From: Pedosphaera sp.
GTDB taxonomy: Bacteria > Verrucomicrobiota > Verrucomicrobiia > Limisphaerales > JADLHS01
Assembly: GCA_009695195.1 (NCBI GenBank)
Contig: SIBJ01000011.1
Location: 1 to 64,000 of the forward strand
DNA: 64,000 bases
Direction: 5' to 3'
Shown: positions 56,177 through 64,000 of the stretch, piece after piece
How positions within the stretch are numbered: the stretch's first letter is position 1
Layout: the number at the start of each line of letters is the position of its first letter
Translations under genes and position numbers: made by a program
Notes under the pieces: model-generated
What the model was told of the DNA's origin: nothing
Seen by the model: the letters and a program-made list of their open reading frames with translations, nothing else
Database searches by the model: none

Positions 56177-56304
56177 AAAAGCTCCAAGCACCAACATCCA
56201 AGCTCCAGAGAAGCTCCAACCTCCAAATCCGCACCCGCACGCGCCGGGTTGATGTTTGGTGCTTGAAGTTTCTCTGGAGCTTGGTGCCTGGAATTTGGAG
56301 CTTT
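56177..56304. repeat. CTCCAAGCACCAAC palindrome family, copy 3
   Basis: Arms 56177-56212 and 56270-56304 are complementary with a few differences. It occupies the gap between the symporter and ceramidase-like genes. Confidence 0.88.
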
Positions 56305-56306
56305 CA

Positions 56307-57992
56307 TCACCACGGATGTTGCAAGCGATACCACAGGAAAAATCCGTAAATCGAAAGCACAATCGCCACGAACAATCCCCACCAGATGCGCCAGTCCTGC
56401 CAGCCGCGATGCCGCGCTTGTTCCTCCGGGGGCAGCATCAGGTAGGACTTGTTCCAAATGATGCCGTCGGTTTTTTCCTTCGGCGGCGGCGCGGTCAGGA
56501 GCGAGGTGACGATCATCGTCACCATGCAAAATATCCACGTGGCGAGCGCGCGATGGTTGAAAGTGTTGAACGGATCGAGGAGATGGCGCTCGTTTTGTGC
56601 ATCGCCCCAGTTGTGGAAGAGCGTCCAACTGCAAACGAAGCCAAGAATCATCGTGGTCACGGCGGCGGTGCCGTTGGCGCGGCGCCAGAGAATGCCGAGC
56701 GTGAACACCACGGCGAACGGCGGCGCGATGAAGAACAGCACGGTCTGGATTTTCTCGAAGAGCGTCGTGTCGGGCTGCTGCGTGAAGACGACCGCGATCC
56801 AGATGCTCGCCAGCAACACGGCCACGCCGCTCCAACGACCGAAGCGGACCTGCTCCTTTTCCGTCACGTTGCGCAGGGTGATCTTTTTGTAGAGGTCGAG
56901 CGTGATGATGGTGGAGGCGGAATTGAGCACGGTGGCGACGTGGCCCATCAACGCTGCCGCCATACCCGCGAGCAGCAGGCCCTTCAATCCGGTCGGGATG
57001 AGTTCGCGCACGAGCAAGAGATACGCCTGGTCAGGATGCGGTAACGTGGGAAACATTTTCAGCGCGATGATGCCGGGCACGATGAAAAAGAACGGCATGA
57101 TGACGTGCAAGAATCCCGCGCACACCACGCCGACGCGCGCGTGCCATTCGTCCTTGGCGGCGAGAACGCGCTGGACCATGTGCTGGCTCGTGCAGGTGTA
57201 CCAGAGGCCGACGGAGAGAAACCCGGTGAACACGCCCGTGACTGGAAATGGCTTGTGCGTTGGCGGCTTGAACATCTGGAAGTGTTCGTTGTGCGCGGCG
57301 ATAAATGGGCCGAGGTCGCCCGCGTGACGCAGCGCCAGCACGGGCACGAGGAATCCGGCGAAGAGCAGAATGATGACTTGCATCAAGTCCGTCCACGCCG
57401 CCGATTTCAGCCCGCCGTAGATCGTGTAAACACCCGTCGTGACGGCGAAGAAAACGATGTAGAGCACGACCGGCGAGATCACGGTGCCGAACAAGGAAAT
57501 CTTCGGCAGCACGCGCGCGAGGTCTTCGCCAAAAAAACTGTCCAGCATGATGCCGCCGGAATAGAGCGCGCCGGCGTTGATGGCCGCGATGAAACCGACG
57601 ACCGACGCGATGGCGAAGATATAGCGGCAGGTGGAGTTGTAGCGACGTTCGAGAAACTCCGGCATCGTCGAGACGCCGGTGCGGACGTAATACGGCAGGA
57701 ACACGAGGATGAAGAGCGAGTAAATGATCCACGCGTTCCAATCGCCGGCGGCGAGGACGATGCCGTGTTTGTAGGCGCCGCCGACGTTGGAGATAAATTG
57801 CTCGCTGCTGATGTCCGCCGCGACCATCGAAGCGCCGATGACGAACCACGGGAGGGTTTTGTTGCCGAGGAAATAGCCCGCCGCCGTGTCGCGTCCGCGG
57901 CGCGCGACCCAGAATCCCAGCGCGATGGTCGCCACCATGTAGAGCGCGAAGACGCCGAGGTCAATGAGGTTGAGCGTGACGTGGTTGTTCAT
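56307..57992 (-). CDS. Sodium:solute symporter (SSS family)
   Basis: A 561-residue inner-membrane transporter with about thirteen hydrophobic segments, coupling sodium entry to solute uptake. The N-terminal region reads GFWVARRGRDTAAGYFLGNKTLPWFVIGASMVAADISSEQFISNVGGAY, typical of sugar/solute members such as SGLT-type proteins, and IYGGLKSAAWTDLMQVIILL is the family signature. As first gene of the reverse-strand cluster it probably brings in the substrate of the downstream enzymes, likely a sugar or amino-alcohol derivative. The promoter would be in 57993-58106. The intervening repeat (56177-56304) could lower expression of the genes after it. Confidence 0.9.
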   Translation of the reverse strand: MNNHVTLNLIDLGVFALYMVATIALGFWVARRGRDTAAGYFLGNKTLPWFVIGASMVAADISSEQFISNVGGAYKHGIVLAAGDWNAWIIYSLFILVFLPYYVRTGVSTMPEFLERRYNSTCRYIFAIASVVGFIAAINAGALYSGGIMLDSFFGEDLARVLPKISLFGTVISPVVLYIVFFAVTTGVYTIYGGLKSAAWTDLMQVIILLFAGFLVPVLALRHAGDLGPFIAAHNEHFQMFKPPTHKPFPVTGVFTGFLSVGLWYTCTSQHMVQRVLAAKDEWHARVGVVCAGFLHVIMPFFFIVPGIIALKMFPTLPHPDQAYLLLVRELIPTGLKGLLLAGMAAALMGHVATVLNSASTIITLDLYKKITLRNVTEKEQVRFGRWSGVAVLLASIWIAVVFTQQPDTTLFEKIQTVLFFIAPPFAVVFTLGILWRRANGTAAVTTMILGFVCSWTLFHNWGDAQNERHLLDPFNTFNHRALATWIFCMVTMIVTSLLTAPPPKEKTDGIIWNKSYLMLPPEEQARHRGWQDWRIWWGLFVAIVLSIYGFFLWYRLQHPW

Positions 57993-58384
57993 TCAGCGGC
58001 GACGCGCGCATCATCGGTTCACAGTGAAGACTGGCAAGAAAATTTTCTCCGCATTGGAATCCCGGTGTGTGATTAAGAGCGATGTGGGGTCGCCCGCAGG
58101 CCATTTTGGACTGCGGCGGGAAGTCCGACGCCACGCCGCTTTTCGGATGGGGGTGAGGGGTTCGTATGACTTTGCGCTCACGAACCAAAAAGCGGTGTCG
58201 CGTCGGACTTGCCACCGCAGTCCAAGACGCGCCCGGTTTGCCGGTGACATTTGCAAGGGCGATCGGCCCTTCATTGGCAACCCTTCATCCGCTTTAATCA
58301 CCCCCCGCACCAAGGGAGCAGAATTGGAGTTTTGACAATAGTCCCGGAATCGTGACATGAAGGGCGAGGTGCAAATCGCAACGC
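57993..58384. other. Divergent intergenic region
   Basis: No gene found. It contains the second long palindrome (58107-58224) and presumably promoters for the symporter cluster and the epimerase pair. No clear -35/-10 or operator sequence was visible. Confidence 0.5.
58107..58224. repeat. Dispersed long palindrome, family 1, copy 2
   Basis: Left arm starts TGGACTGCGGCGGGAAGTCC (58107-58143) and right arm ends GGACTTGCCACCGCAGTCCA (58187-58224). The arms match at about nine in ten positions around a spacer of about 43 bases. The same element, with perfect arms, is at 4-122, so copies differ in age. Confidence 0.88.
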
Positions 58385-59413
58385 ATGACCAAGCCTGACC
58401 AATACGTCGCCGAACTCGAAGACCGGCTTAGCGAACCGACGGAAGGCGTCATCGAAGTCATCCGGCGATTGGAAGGTGACATTCTGTTGCTCGGGGTGGC
58501 GGGCAAAATGGGGCCGAGCCTCGCGCGGATGGCCCGGCGGGCGTCTGACATGGCGGGCGTGAAACGGCGCGTGATCGGCGTCGCGCGGTTTTCGGCGTCG
58601 CCGGTTGAAACCGAATTGCGACGGCACGGCATCGAAACGATTCGCTGCGATCTGCTCGATGAGGCCGCCGTGGAGCGACTGCCGGAAGTTCGCAACGTGG
58701 TTTTTCTGGCCGGCATGAAATTCGGCGCGACCGGTCTGGAATCGCTGACGTGGGCGATGAACACTGACGTGCCGGCGGTCGTGTGCCGGAAATTTTGTCA
58801 GAGCCGGATCGTGGCGCTGTCCACGGGAAATATTTACGGCCTCGTGCCAGTTGGCAGCGGCGGGTCGTGGGAAAACGACGCGCCCGCACCGGTTGGCGAA
58901 TACGCGATGAGTTGTCTCGGTCGCGAACGCATCTTTGAACATTTCGGACGGGCGTTGAAAATTCCCACGGCGCTCGTCCGGCTCAATTACGCGTGCGACC
59001 TGCGTTACGGCGTGCTGGTGGACCTGGCGCGGCGGATTCTGGCGGGCGAACCGGTGGACTTGCGCATGGGCTGGTTCAACACGATCTGGCAGGGCGACGC
59101 CAATGCGATGATCCTCCAATGTCTCGGGCATGTCGCTTCGCCGCCCTTCATTCTCAACGTCACCGGATCCGAATCTCTCAACGTCCGCGAAACCAGCGAA
59201 CGGCTGGCCGCATTACTCGGTCTGACGGTCTCCTTCGCCGGCGTGGAAGCGGCCACGGCGCTCTTGAGCAACGGGCAAAAGGCTTTTGATTTGTTCGGCC
59301 CGCCGCGCGTGTCCGCGCCGCAGTTGATCGAGTCGGTCGCCGACTGGGTGAAACGTGGCGGACCGACGCTCGGCAAACCCACGCATTTTGATTCGCGCGA
59401 TGGAAAATTTTGA
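58385..59413 (+). CDS. NAD-dependent epimerase/dehydratase family protein
   Basis: A 342-residue extended SDR-like protein. An N-terminal helix (about 1-28) precedes the Rossmann strand ILLLGVAGKMGPSLARMA, whose G-x-x-G-x-x-G is changed to GVAGKMG. VFLAGMKFG and the S-T-G-N-I-Y-G block occupy the usual strand positions. The catalytic Y-x-x-x-K is replaced by YAMSCLG, so Lys is missing; catalysis may be altered. It overlaps the DapA-like gene by 14 bases. I expect a sugar or sugar-acid role, but substrate and activity are unknown. Confidence 0.8.
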   Translation: MTKPDQYVAELEDRLSEPTEGVIEVIRRLEGDILLLGVAGKMGPSLARMARRASDMAGVKRRVIGVARFSASPVETELRRHGIETIRCDLLDEAAVERLPEVRNVVFLAGMKFGATGLESLTWAMNTDVPAVVCRKFCQSRIVALSTGNIYGLVPVGSGGSWENDAPAPVGEYAMSCLGRERIFEHFGRALKIPTALVRLNYACDLRYGVLVDLARRILAGEPVDLRMGWFNTIWQGDANAMILQCLGHVASPPFILNVTGSESLNVRETSERLAALLGLTVSFAGVEAATALLSNGQKAFDLFGPPRVSAPQLIESVADWVKRGGPTLGKPTHFDSRDGKF

Positions 59414-60461
59414 GCTCCGGAAATCTTTGCAGCGCGGCCTGGTCATCCCGGCCTGTCCGCTGGCGTTGAATGTGAATCGCAAGCTCGACGAGCGCCGCCA
59501 GCGCGCATTGTTCCGCTACTACCTCGCCGCCGGCGCGGGCGGTCTCGCCGTGGGCGTGCATACGACGCAGTTCGCCATTCGCGATCCCAAGTTCGCCTTG
59601 TTCCGGCCGGTGCTGCAAATCGCGGCCGAGGAAATCTCGCGCGCCGACGCATCGGGCCGCGCGCCGTGCGTGCGGGTCGCCGGCATTTGCGGTCGGACGG
59701 CGCAGGCGGTGGACGAGGCCGCCCTCGCCGCGGAGTTGGGTTTTCACACGGGCCTCGTGAGTCTCGGCGCGATGTCAGGCGCGAGTGACGACGAACTCGT
59801 CGCCCACTGCCGGGCCGTGGCGGAAATCATTCCCGTGTTCGGTTTTTATTTGCAGCCGTCCGTCGGTGGACGGGTGTTGCCCCATTCCTTCTGGCGGAAA
59901 TTTGCGGAGATTGAAAATGTCGTGGCCATCAAGATTGCGCCGTTCAATCGCTATCAAACCCTCGAGGTCGTGCGGGCGGTGGCCGAGGCCGGGCGCGACG
60001 ACATCGCGCTCTACACCGGCAACGACGACAACATCGTGCTTGATCTGCTCACGCCGTATCGTTTCCAGGTCGGTGGCGCGATGGTCGAGCGGCGCATCGT
60101 CGGCGGGTTGCTTGGGCATTGGGCGGTCTGGACGCGCAAGGCGGTGGCGCTGCTGGACGAGTGCCACGCCGTGGCGCGGGACGGGCGGGCGATCCCGCCG
60201 GAATTGCTGCGCCGCGCCATCGCCGTCACGGATTGCAACGCGGCGTTTTTCGACGCGGCGAATAATTTTTCGGGCTGCGTTCCCGGCCTGCATGAAGTAT
60301 TGCGCCGGCAGGGATTGCTCGAAGGCCTCTGGTGTCTCGACCCGCGGGAAACCTTGAGCCCCGGCCAGCGGGATGAAATTGACCGCGTCTATCGCGCCTA
60401 CCCGGAGTTGAACGACGACGAGTTCGTGGCCGCGCACCGCGACGAGTGGCTGCGCGATTGA
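59400..60461 (+). CDS. Dihydrodipicolinate synthase/N-acetylneuraminate lyase-family protein
   Basis: A 353-residue class I aldolase-fold protein. The ATG at 59400 is chosen because MENFELRKSLQRGLVIPACPLALN fits the family start; it lies within the end of the epimerase gene. Strands include AGGLAVGVHTTQF, LGFHTGLVSLG, VFGFYLQPSVGG and the Schiff-base region ENVVAIKIAPFNRY with its K. A true DapA would have a G-T-T-G-E motif after the first strands; here it is GVHTTQF, so it is not the lysine-pathway enzyme. About 50 residues at the C-terminus are extra. With the epimerase it may form a catabolic pair for an acid sugar. Confidence 0.83.
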   Translation: MENFELRKSLQRGLVIPACPLALNVNRKLDERRQRALFRYYLAAGAGGLAVGVHTTQFAIRDPKFALFRPVLQIAAEEISRADASGRAPCVRVAGICGRTAQAVDEAALAAELGFHTGLVSLGAMSGASDDELVAHCRAVAEIIPVFGFYLQPSVGGRVLPHSFWRKFAEIENVVAIKIAPFNRYQTLEVVRAVAEAGRDDIALYTGNDDNIVLDLLTPYRFQVGGAMVERRIVGGLLGHWAVWTRKAVALLDECHAVARDGRAIPPELLRRAIAVTDCNAAFFDAANNFSGCVPGLHEVLRRQGLLEGLWCLDPRETLSPGQRDEIDRVYRAYPELNDDEFVAAHRDEWLRD

Positions 60462-60514
60462 ACGGTGAGAAGGTTCTGCTGGCCATTTTCCCCCGGTGAA
60501 GTCATTTCTATTCC

Positions 60515-61924
60515 ATGAAAATGCGCACGGCTGGTGTTCTCGTTCTTAAAACATTCCTCCTGGTGACGTTCGCCGCCGCGCCGCTCACCGTGGCCGCCGC
60601 GCGTCCGCCGAACATCGTCATCATCCTCGCGGACGATCTCGGCTACGGCGACCTCGGTTGCTACGGCCATCCGACGATCCGCACGCCGAACCTGGATCGA
60701 ATGGCGGGCGAGGGAATGAGGTTCACGGATTTTTACGTCGCCGCGTGCGTGTGTACGCCAAGTCGCGCGGCGTTGTTGACCGGACGGCTGCCGATTCGCA
60801 CCGGCATGGCGGGGAGCGAACAACACCGCGTGATTTATTCCAAAGACACGGGCGGCTTGCCGGCGGAAGAGATCACCATCGCGCAGGCGCTCAAGGCGCA
60901 AGGCTACGCGACGGCGTGCGTCGGCAAATGGCATCTGGCGGGCGAGACCTCCGACGCGTGGCCGACGCGGCGCGGGTTCGATCAATGGTTCGGCTTGCGC
61001 TGGTCCAACGACATGGAGCCGGCGGGGAAAATTCAGAAGCCGGGTTCCATGAGCCTCGACCCCGACCCCGCGTGGTGGAGTCTGACGCTAATGCGGAACG
61101 AAAAAGTTCTCGAGACGAACGCGAACCCGCACACGCTCACGCGACGGTACACGGACGAAGCCGTTCAATTCATCCAGGCGAACAAAAGGAAACCATTCTT
61201 CCTCTACTTCGCGCACACGTATCCGCACGTGCCGCTGTTCGCGTCGGAAAAGTTCAAGGGGAAAAGTCCGCGCGGACTTTTTGGTGACGTGGTGGCGGAG
61301 CTGGACGCGAGCGTGGGGCAGGTGTTGGAAACATTGCGCAAAGAAAAGCTGACGGAGAACACGCTGGTGTTTTTCACGAGCGACAATGGGCCGTGGCTGG
61401 TGAAGGAACTGGCGGGCGGCTCGGCGGGGCCGTTGCGCGAGGGCAAAGGCAGCACCTGGGAAGGCGGGATGCGCGAGCCGGGCATCGCGTGGTGGCCGGG
61501 GAAAATCAAGCCCGGCGTCACGACCCACGAACTCGCGTGCTCGATGGATTTGTTCAACACCAGCCTCCAGCTCGCGGGCGCGCCGGTGCCGACGGATCGG
61601 GTGTTGGATGGCGTGGACCTGTCACCGATTCTGTTTGGCGACGGCAAGGGCCTCCGCGACGCGATGTTTTATTATCGCGGCGACGAGTTGTTCGCCGTGC
61701 GGAAGGGGAACTTCAAAATGCATCTGCAAACGGCGCCGGGTTACGCCGGCAATCGGGTCCAGGAAAAACTCGAGCAGCACGAGCCGCCGCTGCTGTTCAA
61801 CCTCGCGAGCGATCCGGGCGAGAAGTTCGACGTGGCGAAGGAACATCCGGAAGTGGTGGCGGACATTCAGAAGGTGGTTGCGGAGCACCAGACGAAACTC
61901 GTCGCGGGGAAGGCGCAATATTGA
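60515..61924 (+). CDS. Secreted arylsulfatase-type sulfatase
   Basis: A 469-residue S1-family sulfatase that removes sulfate esters from polysaccharides or glycans. The signal peptide spans about residues 1-29 (ends VAAA-R). The N-terminal metal site is IVIILADDLGYGDLG, and C80 in CTPSRAALLTGR is the residue to be oxidised to formylglycine. Other conserved pieces are GKWHLAG, FFTSDNGPW and the C-terminal small domain. The maturation enzyme is not in the window. Start alternatives are M1 or M3. It fits the carbohydrate-degrading theme (GH20, pectate lyase remnant, sugar-acid genes). Confidence 0.93.
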   Translation: MKMRTAGVLVLKTFLLVTFAAAPLTVAAARPPNIVIILADDLGYGDLGCYGHPTIRTPNLDRMAGEGMRFTDFYVAACVCTPSRAALLTGRLPIRTGMAGSEQHRVIYSKDTGGLPAEEITIAQALKAQGYATACVGKWHLAGETSDAWPTRRGFDQWFGLRWSNDMEPAGKIQKPGSMSLDPDPAWWSLTLMRNEKVLETNANPHTLTRRYTDEAVQFIQANKRKPFFLYFAHTYPHVPLFASEKFKGKSPRGLFGDVVAELDASVGQVLETLRKEKLTENTLVFFTSDNGPWLVKELAGGSAGPLREGKGSTWEGGMREPGIAWWPGKIKPGVTTHELACSMDLFNTSLQLAGAPVPTDRVLDGVDLSPILFGDGKGLRDAMFYYRGDELFAVRKGNFKMHLQTAPGYAGNRVQEKLEQHEPPLLFNLASDPGEKFDVAKEHPEVVADIQKVVAEHQTKLVAGKAQY

Positions 61925-61962
61925 GTTTTCTTGTAGGAGACGAGGTAACGAGGCTCTGAACG

Positions 61963-62096
61963 AAAAGCCCCAAGCCCCAACATCCAAGCTCCAGAGAAGC
62001 ACCAAGCACCAAACTTCAAACACGCTGATGGCACACAGGGTTGGAGCTTGAAGTTTGGATTTTCTCTAGAGCTTGGAGCTTGGAATTTGGAGCTTT
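61963..62096. repeat. CTCCAAGCACCAAC palindrome family, copy 4
   Basis: Arms 61963-61998 and 62062-62096 are complementary with a few differences. Just upstream, GTAGGAGACGAGGTAACGAG (61933-61952) looks like another repeat remnant. It lies between the sulfatase and the convergent regulatory-domain gene. Confidence 0.88.
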
Positions 62097-62140
62097 CTTA
62101 TGAGCTTCCTCACTTCGGCTCCCACGCAGCAAAAAAAGTC

Positions 62141-64000
62141 TCACAACCCGATGCTCTTTTTGATCTGTTCGAGGAGCGGCGGGGGCGGCGGCTGGTCGTA
62201 GATCACTTTGCCGAGATCGTTGGTGCCGGGTTTGGCGAAGAGCCACGTCTGCATCCGGTAGGTCCAGCCGCGACTGCCCGCCGGTCCGGCGGGAATCATG
62301 CGCTGCACTTCGATCCGGCGCGGCGGAACATCCGTGAACTGGAAACGGCCTTGCGCGTCCGTCGTGACCTTCGCCTGAAAATTCAGGAAGGGGTCGCCGC
62401 GCTGCCAGTCGTGTGGCATGGTGAGCGCGAGTTCGACGCCGCTCATCGGTTTGGCGTTCGCATCCACCAACGTCCCGCTGAGCACGGCCCAGGGTTGCAA
62501 CCTGAGCTTGAGATTGTCGCCGCCGCGCTCGACGGATTCCTCGGCCCAACCGGCGTCGTGGGTGACGAACAACGTCTGGCCCTGCGACTTCATCGGAAAA
62601 GAAAACTTGCCGTCCTTGTCCGCGGCCTGCGTTTGTTTGCCGGAGCCATACACGCTGAGTTTCTTTCCCGAAAAGCCGAACTGTTCCTTGGCGGCGGCGT
62701 AAAGAATCGTCGCGCCCTCGGCGGGTTTGCCGTCGGGGAGGAGGACGACGCCGCCCGGGCCGGTGCCGGCTTTGAGGCGGATGACGAGATTGCTGGTCGT
62801 GGTGTCCATCGGATCGGATTCGAACGGGAGATAACCCTCCGCTTCGACGCGCATCAGCGGCGAACTGGTCAGCGGGAGGAATTCGACGGCGAAGTTTCCG
62901 TTCGACCACGTCTCCGCGCGCGGGAACATCCAGTGCGGTTGCTCGTTCCACGGGATGGTTTTCTTCGTGAACGGGTCGAGCAATTGTTTGAGCACCGGTT
63001 TTGGCGGTGTGGGCGCTGTGGAGACCGGCGGCTTGTAACCGGGAATGATTTTGAAACGCGGGAGCGGCTGGCTCGTTTTGTCGTCGAGCACCCGCCCGGC
63101 GAGGACGATGGGAAACGGCCCGGATTTTTCCGCGCCAAAGAGCGGATGATTTTGCGGCCAGTCCTGCGTGGGCAACTGGCCGTTGCCCGACGAGTTGTAG
63201 CTGTACTGTTGCTCGCCGGGTTCGATCACCAGTAACAAATCCTCCTTGTTCCCTTCCAACACACCGGACAGTTGGGAGCTGCTCCACATATTAAGGCTGC
63301 GGTTGACGGAGGCGAGGTGCCAGGTGCGTGGTTCGATCGAGACGCTCACCTGGCCGGCGGAGAGTCCCTCGACGGCGAACCGGCCCGCGGTGTCCACGGG
63401 TGCCGCGACGGAATCCCAAACCTGGTCGCGGCTGACGCGAACTTTCGCATCGCGCGGGAGCGGTTCGCCGCGGCGGGATTTCACTTCGCCGGCGAGACGC
63501 AATCCCGGCTTCACCGTCAGATCGCCGAGGTCCGTGGTCTCCCCGTGCTTCAACGAATTAACCGGGATGGGTGAAAGTGCGCCTTGGCCTTTGAAGGAGG
63601 ACGCGAGGCCGTAAAAATACCAGGCGGTGTCGGGCGGCAGATGCTCGAACGCGAATACTCCGTTCGAGTCCGTCTTGGTTTCAAAATGGCCCGCAAAGGT
63701 TTCCGAACTCCGATTCGCGCCCGCCACGCCGACGCCCACGCCGCCGAGGGGCGCGCCGTTTTTCAGCACGCGCCCGCGCACGATCGCGCCGACGCCGAGT
63801 TGGATCGTTTGCACCGCGTTGGTCGCGTCCAGCCATTCGAGTCCCGGCGCGAAGCCCGGCGATTTGATCCGCACTTGCAGGCGCGTGAACAGTTCCCGGC
63901 GGCCGAGAACGAATTCGCCGTTGGTGCCCGTGATCGTTTGCTCGGGGAAGCCCGGCGAGCCGCCCCAACTCGTGCCCGTGCCCGTGCCCACGCCCTGCGG
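62141..64000 (-). CDS. Carboxypeptidase-regulatory-like domain protein (5' end beyond the window)
   Basis: At least 616 residues read through to the window edge; the start is off the window because the frame is still open and no signal peptide is seen. It is a chain of beta-sandwich domains of the CarboxypepD_reg type, seen as repeated G-x-V-x-D/N-x-x-x-x-P-L/V blocks (IVRGRVLKNGAPLGGVGV, LAGEVKSRRGEPLPRDAKV, LAGRVLDDKTSQPLPRFKI, LSGTLVDANAKPMSGVEL) each with D-x-x-G-x-F (DSNGVFAFEHL, DAQGRFQFTDV). Such proteins are periplasmic or surface carriers with unknown ligands. It converges with the sulfatase gene and the repeat at 61963. Confidence 0.82.
   Translation of the reverse strand, partial: PQGVGTGTGTSWGGSPGFPEQTITGTNGEFVLGRRELFTRLQVRIKSPGFAPGLEWLDATNAVQTIQLGVGAIVRGRVLKNGAPLGGVGVGVAGANRSSETFAGHFETKTDSNGVFAFEHLPPDTAWYFYGLASSFKGQGALSPIPVNSLKHGETTDLGDLTVKPGLRLAGEVKSRRGEPLPRDAKVRVSRDQVWDSVAAPVDTAGRFAVEGLSAGQVSVSIEPRTWHLASVNRSLNMWSSSQLSGVLEGNKEDLLLVIEPGEQQYSYNSSGNGQLPTQDWPQNHPLFGAEKSGPFPIVLAGRVLDDKTSQPLPRFKIIPGYKPPVSTAPTPPKPVLKQLLDPFTKKTIPWNEQPHWMFPRAETWSNGNFAVEFLPLTSSPLMRVEAEGYLPFESDPMDTTTSNLVIRLKAGTGPGGVVLLPDGKPAEGATILYAAAKEQFGFSGKKLSVYGSGKQTQAADKDGKFSFPMKSQGQTLFVTHDAGWAEESVERGGDNLKLRLQPWAVLSGTLVDANAKPMSGVELALTMPHDWQRGDPFLNFQAKVTTDAQGRFQFTDVPPRRIEVQRMIPAGPAGSRGWTYRMQTWLFAKPGTNDLGKVIYDQPPPPPLLEQIKKSIGL

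Noticed and set aside
59400..60461. DapA-like gene named as lysine-pathway dapA
   Set aside because: The G-T-T-G-E motif is missing and the neighbour is an epimerase-like gene, not lysine biosynthesis.

Overview
The window looks like chromosome from a GC-rich, Gram-negative member of the Verrucomicrobiota, most likely the Pedosphaera/Limisphaerales lineage (former subdivision 3). This is inferred from the gene content: BamA and Skp, a PEP-CTERM protein, very large secreted repeat proteins, sulfatase, GH20 and pectate lyase genes, and many secreted proteins that end in a domain closing on F/Y-F/Y-R-L. It also rests on the many palindromic repeats placed both between and inside genes. I found no tRNA, rRNA, CRISPR, transposase or integrase.

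Layout. 1-7 kb: a long perfect palindrome, a GH20 hexosaminidase, an NHL-repeat protein, an MFS exporter followed directly by an amidase-like protein, and a LuxR-type regulator. 7-17 kb (surface locus 1): a 2273-residue protein with 22 HYR-like modules, a beta-barrel-like outer-membrane protein, a second LuxR-type regulator and a small secreted protein. 17-24 kb: dnaB, then bamA and skp separated by an SBBP-repeat secreted protein. 24-29 kb: an aldo/keto reductase and four secreted proteins (DNRLRE-like, cupredoxin-like, unknown, CHRD/PEP-CTERM). 29-36.6 kb: leuS and cca, both carrying in-frame repeat insertions, a wrecked pectate lyase region, rpsU, and a sugar isomerase-like TIM barrel. 36.8-42.4 kb: a sigma-54 response regulator, then an overlapping operon of glycosyltransferase, ketoglutarate-semialdehyde-type dehydrogenase, SMP-30 lactonase and SDR. 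42.7-51.8 kb (surface locus 2): a 2676-residue DUF11/cadherin-like protein followed by a second barrel protein homologous to the one in locus 1. 51.8-58 kb: a DUF3830 protein and a reverse-strand cluster of solute/sodium symporter, ceramidase-like hydrolase, creatininase-like amidohydrolase, membrane protein and enolase-superfamily enzyme. 58.4-64 kb: an epimerase and DapA-like pair, a sulfatase, and the partial gene of a carboxypeptidase-regulatory-like protein.

How it fits together. The hydrolases, sulfatase, lyase remnant and sugar-acid genes indicate a polysaccharide-degrading lifestyle. Two features stand out. First, giant surface protein plus small barrel protein occurs twice with the same C-terminal region and the same gene order, which suggests a two-component surface display system. 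Second, seven otherwise unrelated secreted proteins end in one shared C-terminal domain of about 60-75 residues, which could be a sorting signal. A third theme is repeat invasion: palindromic elements of several families lie between genes and have also gone in-frame into leuS, cca and a ceramidase-like gene.
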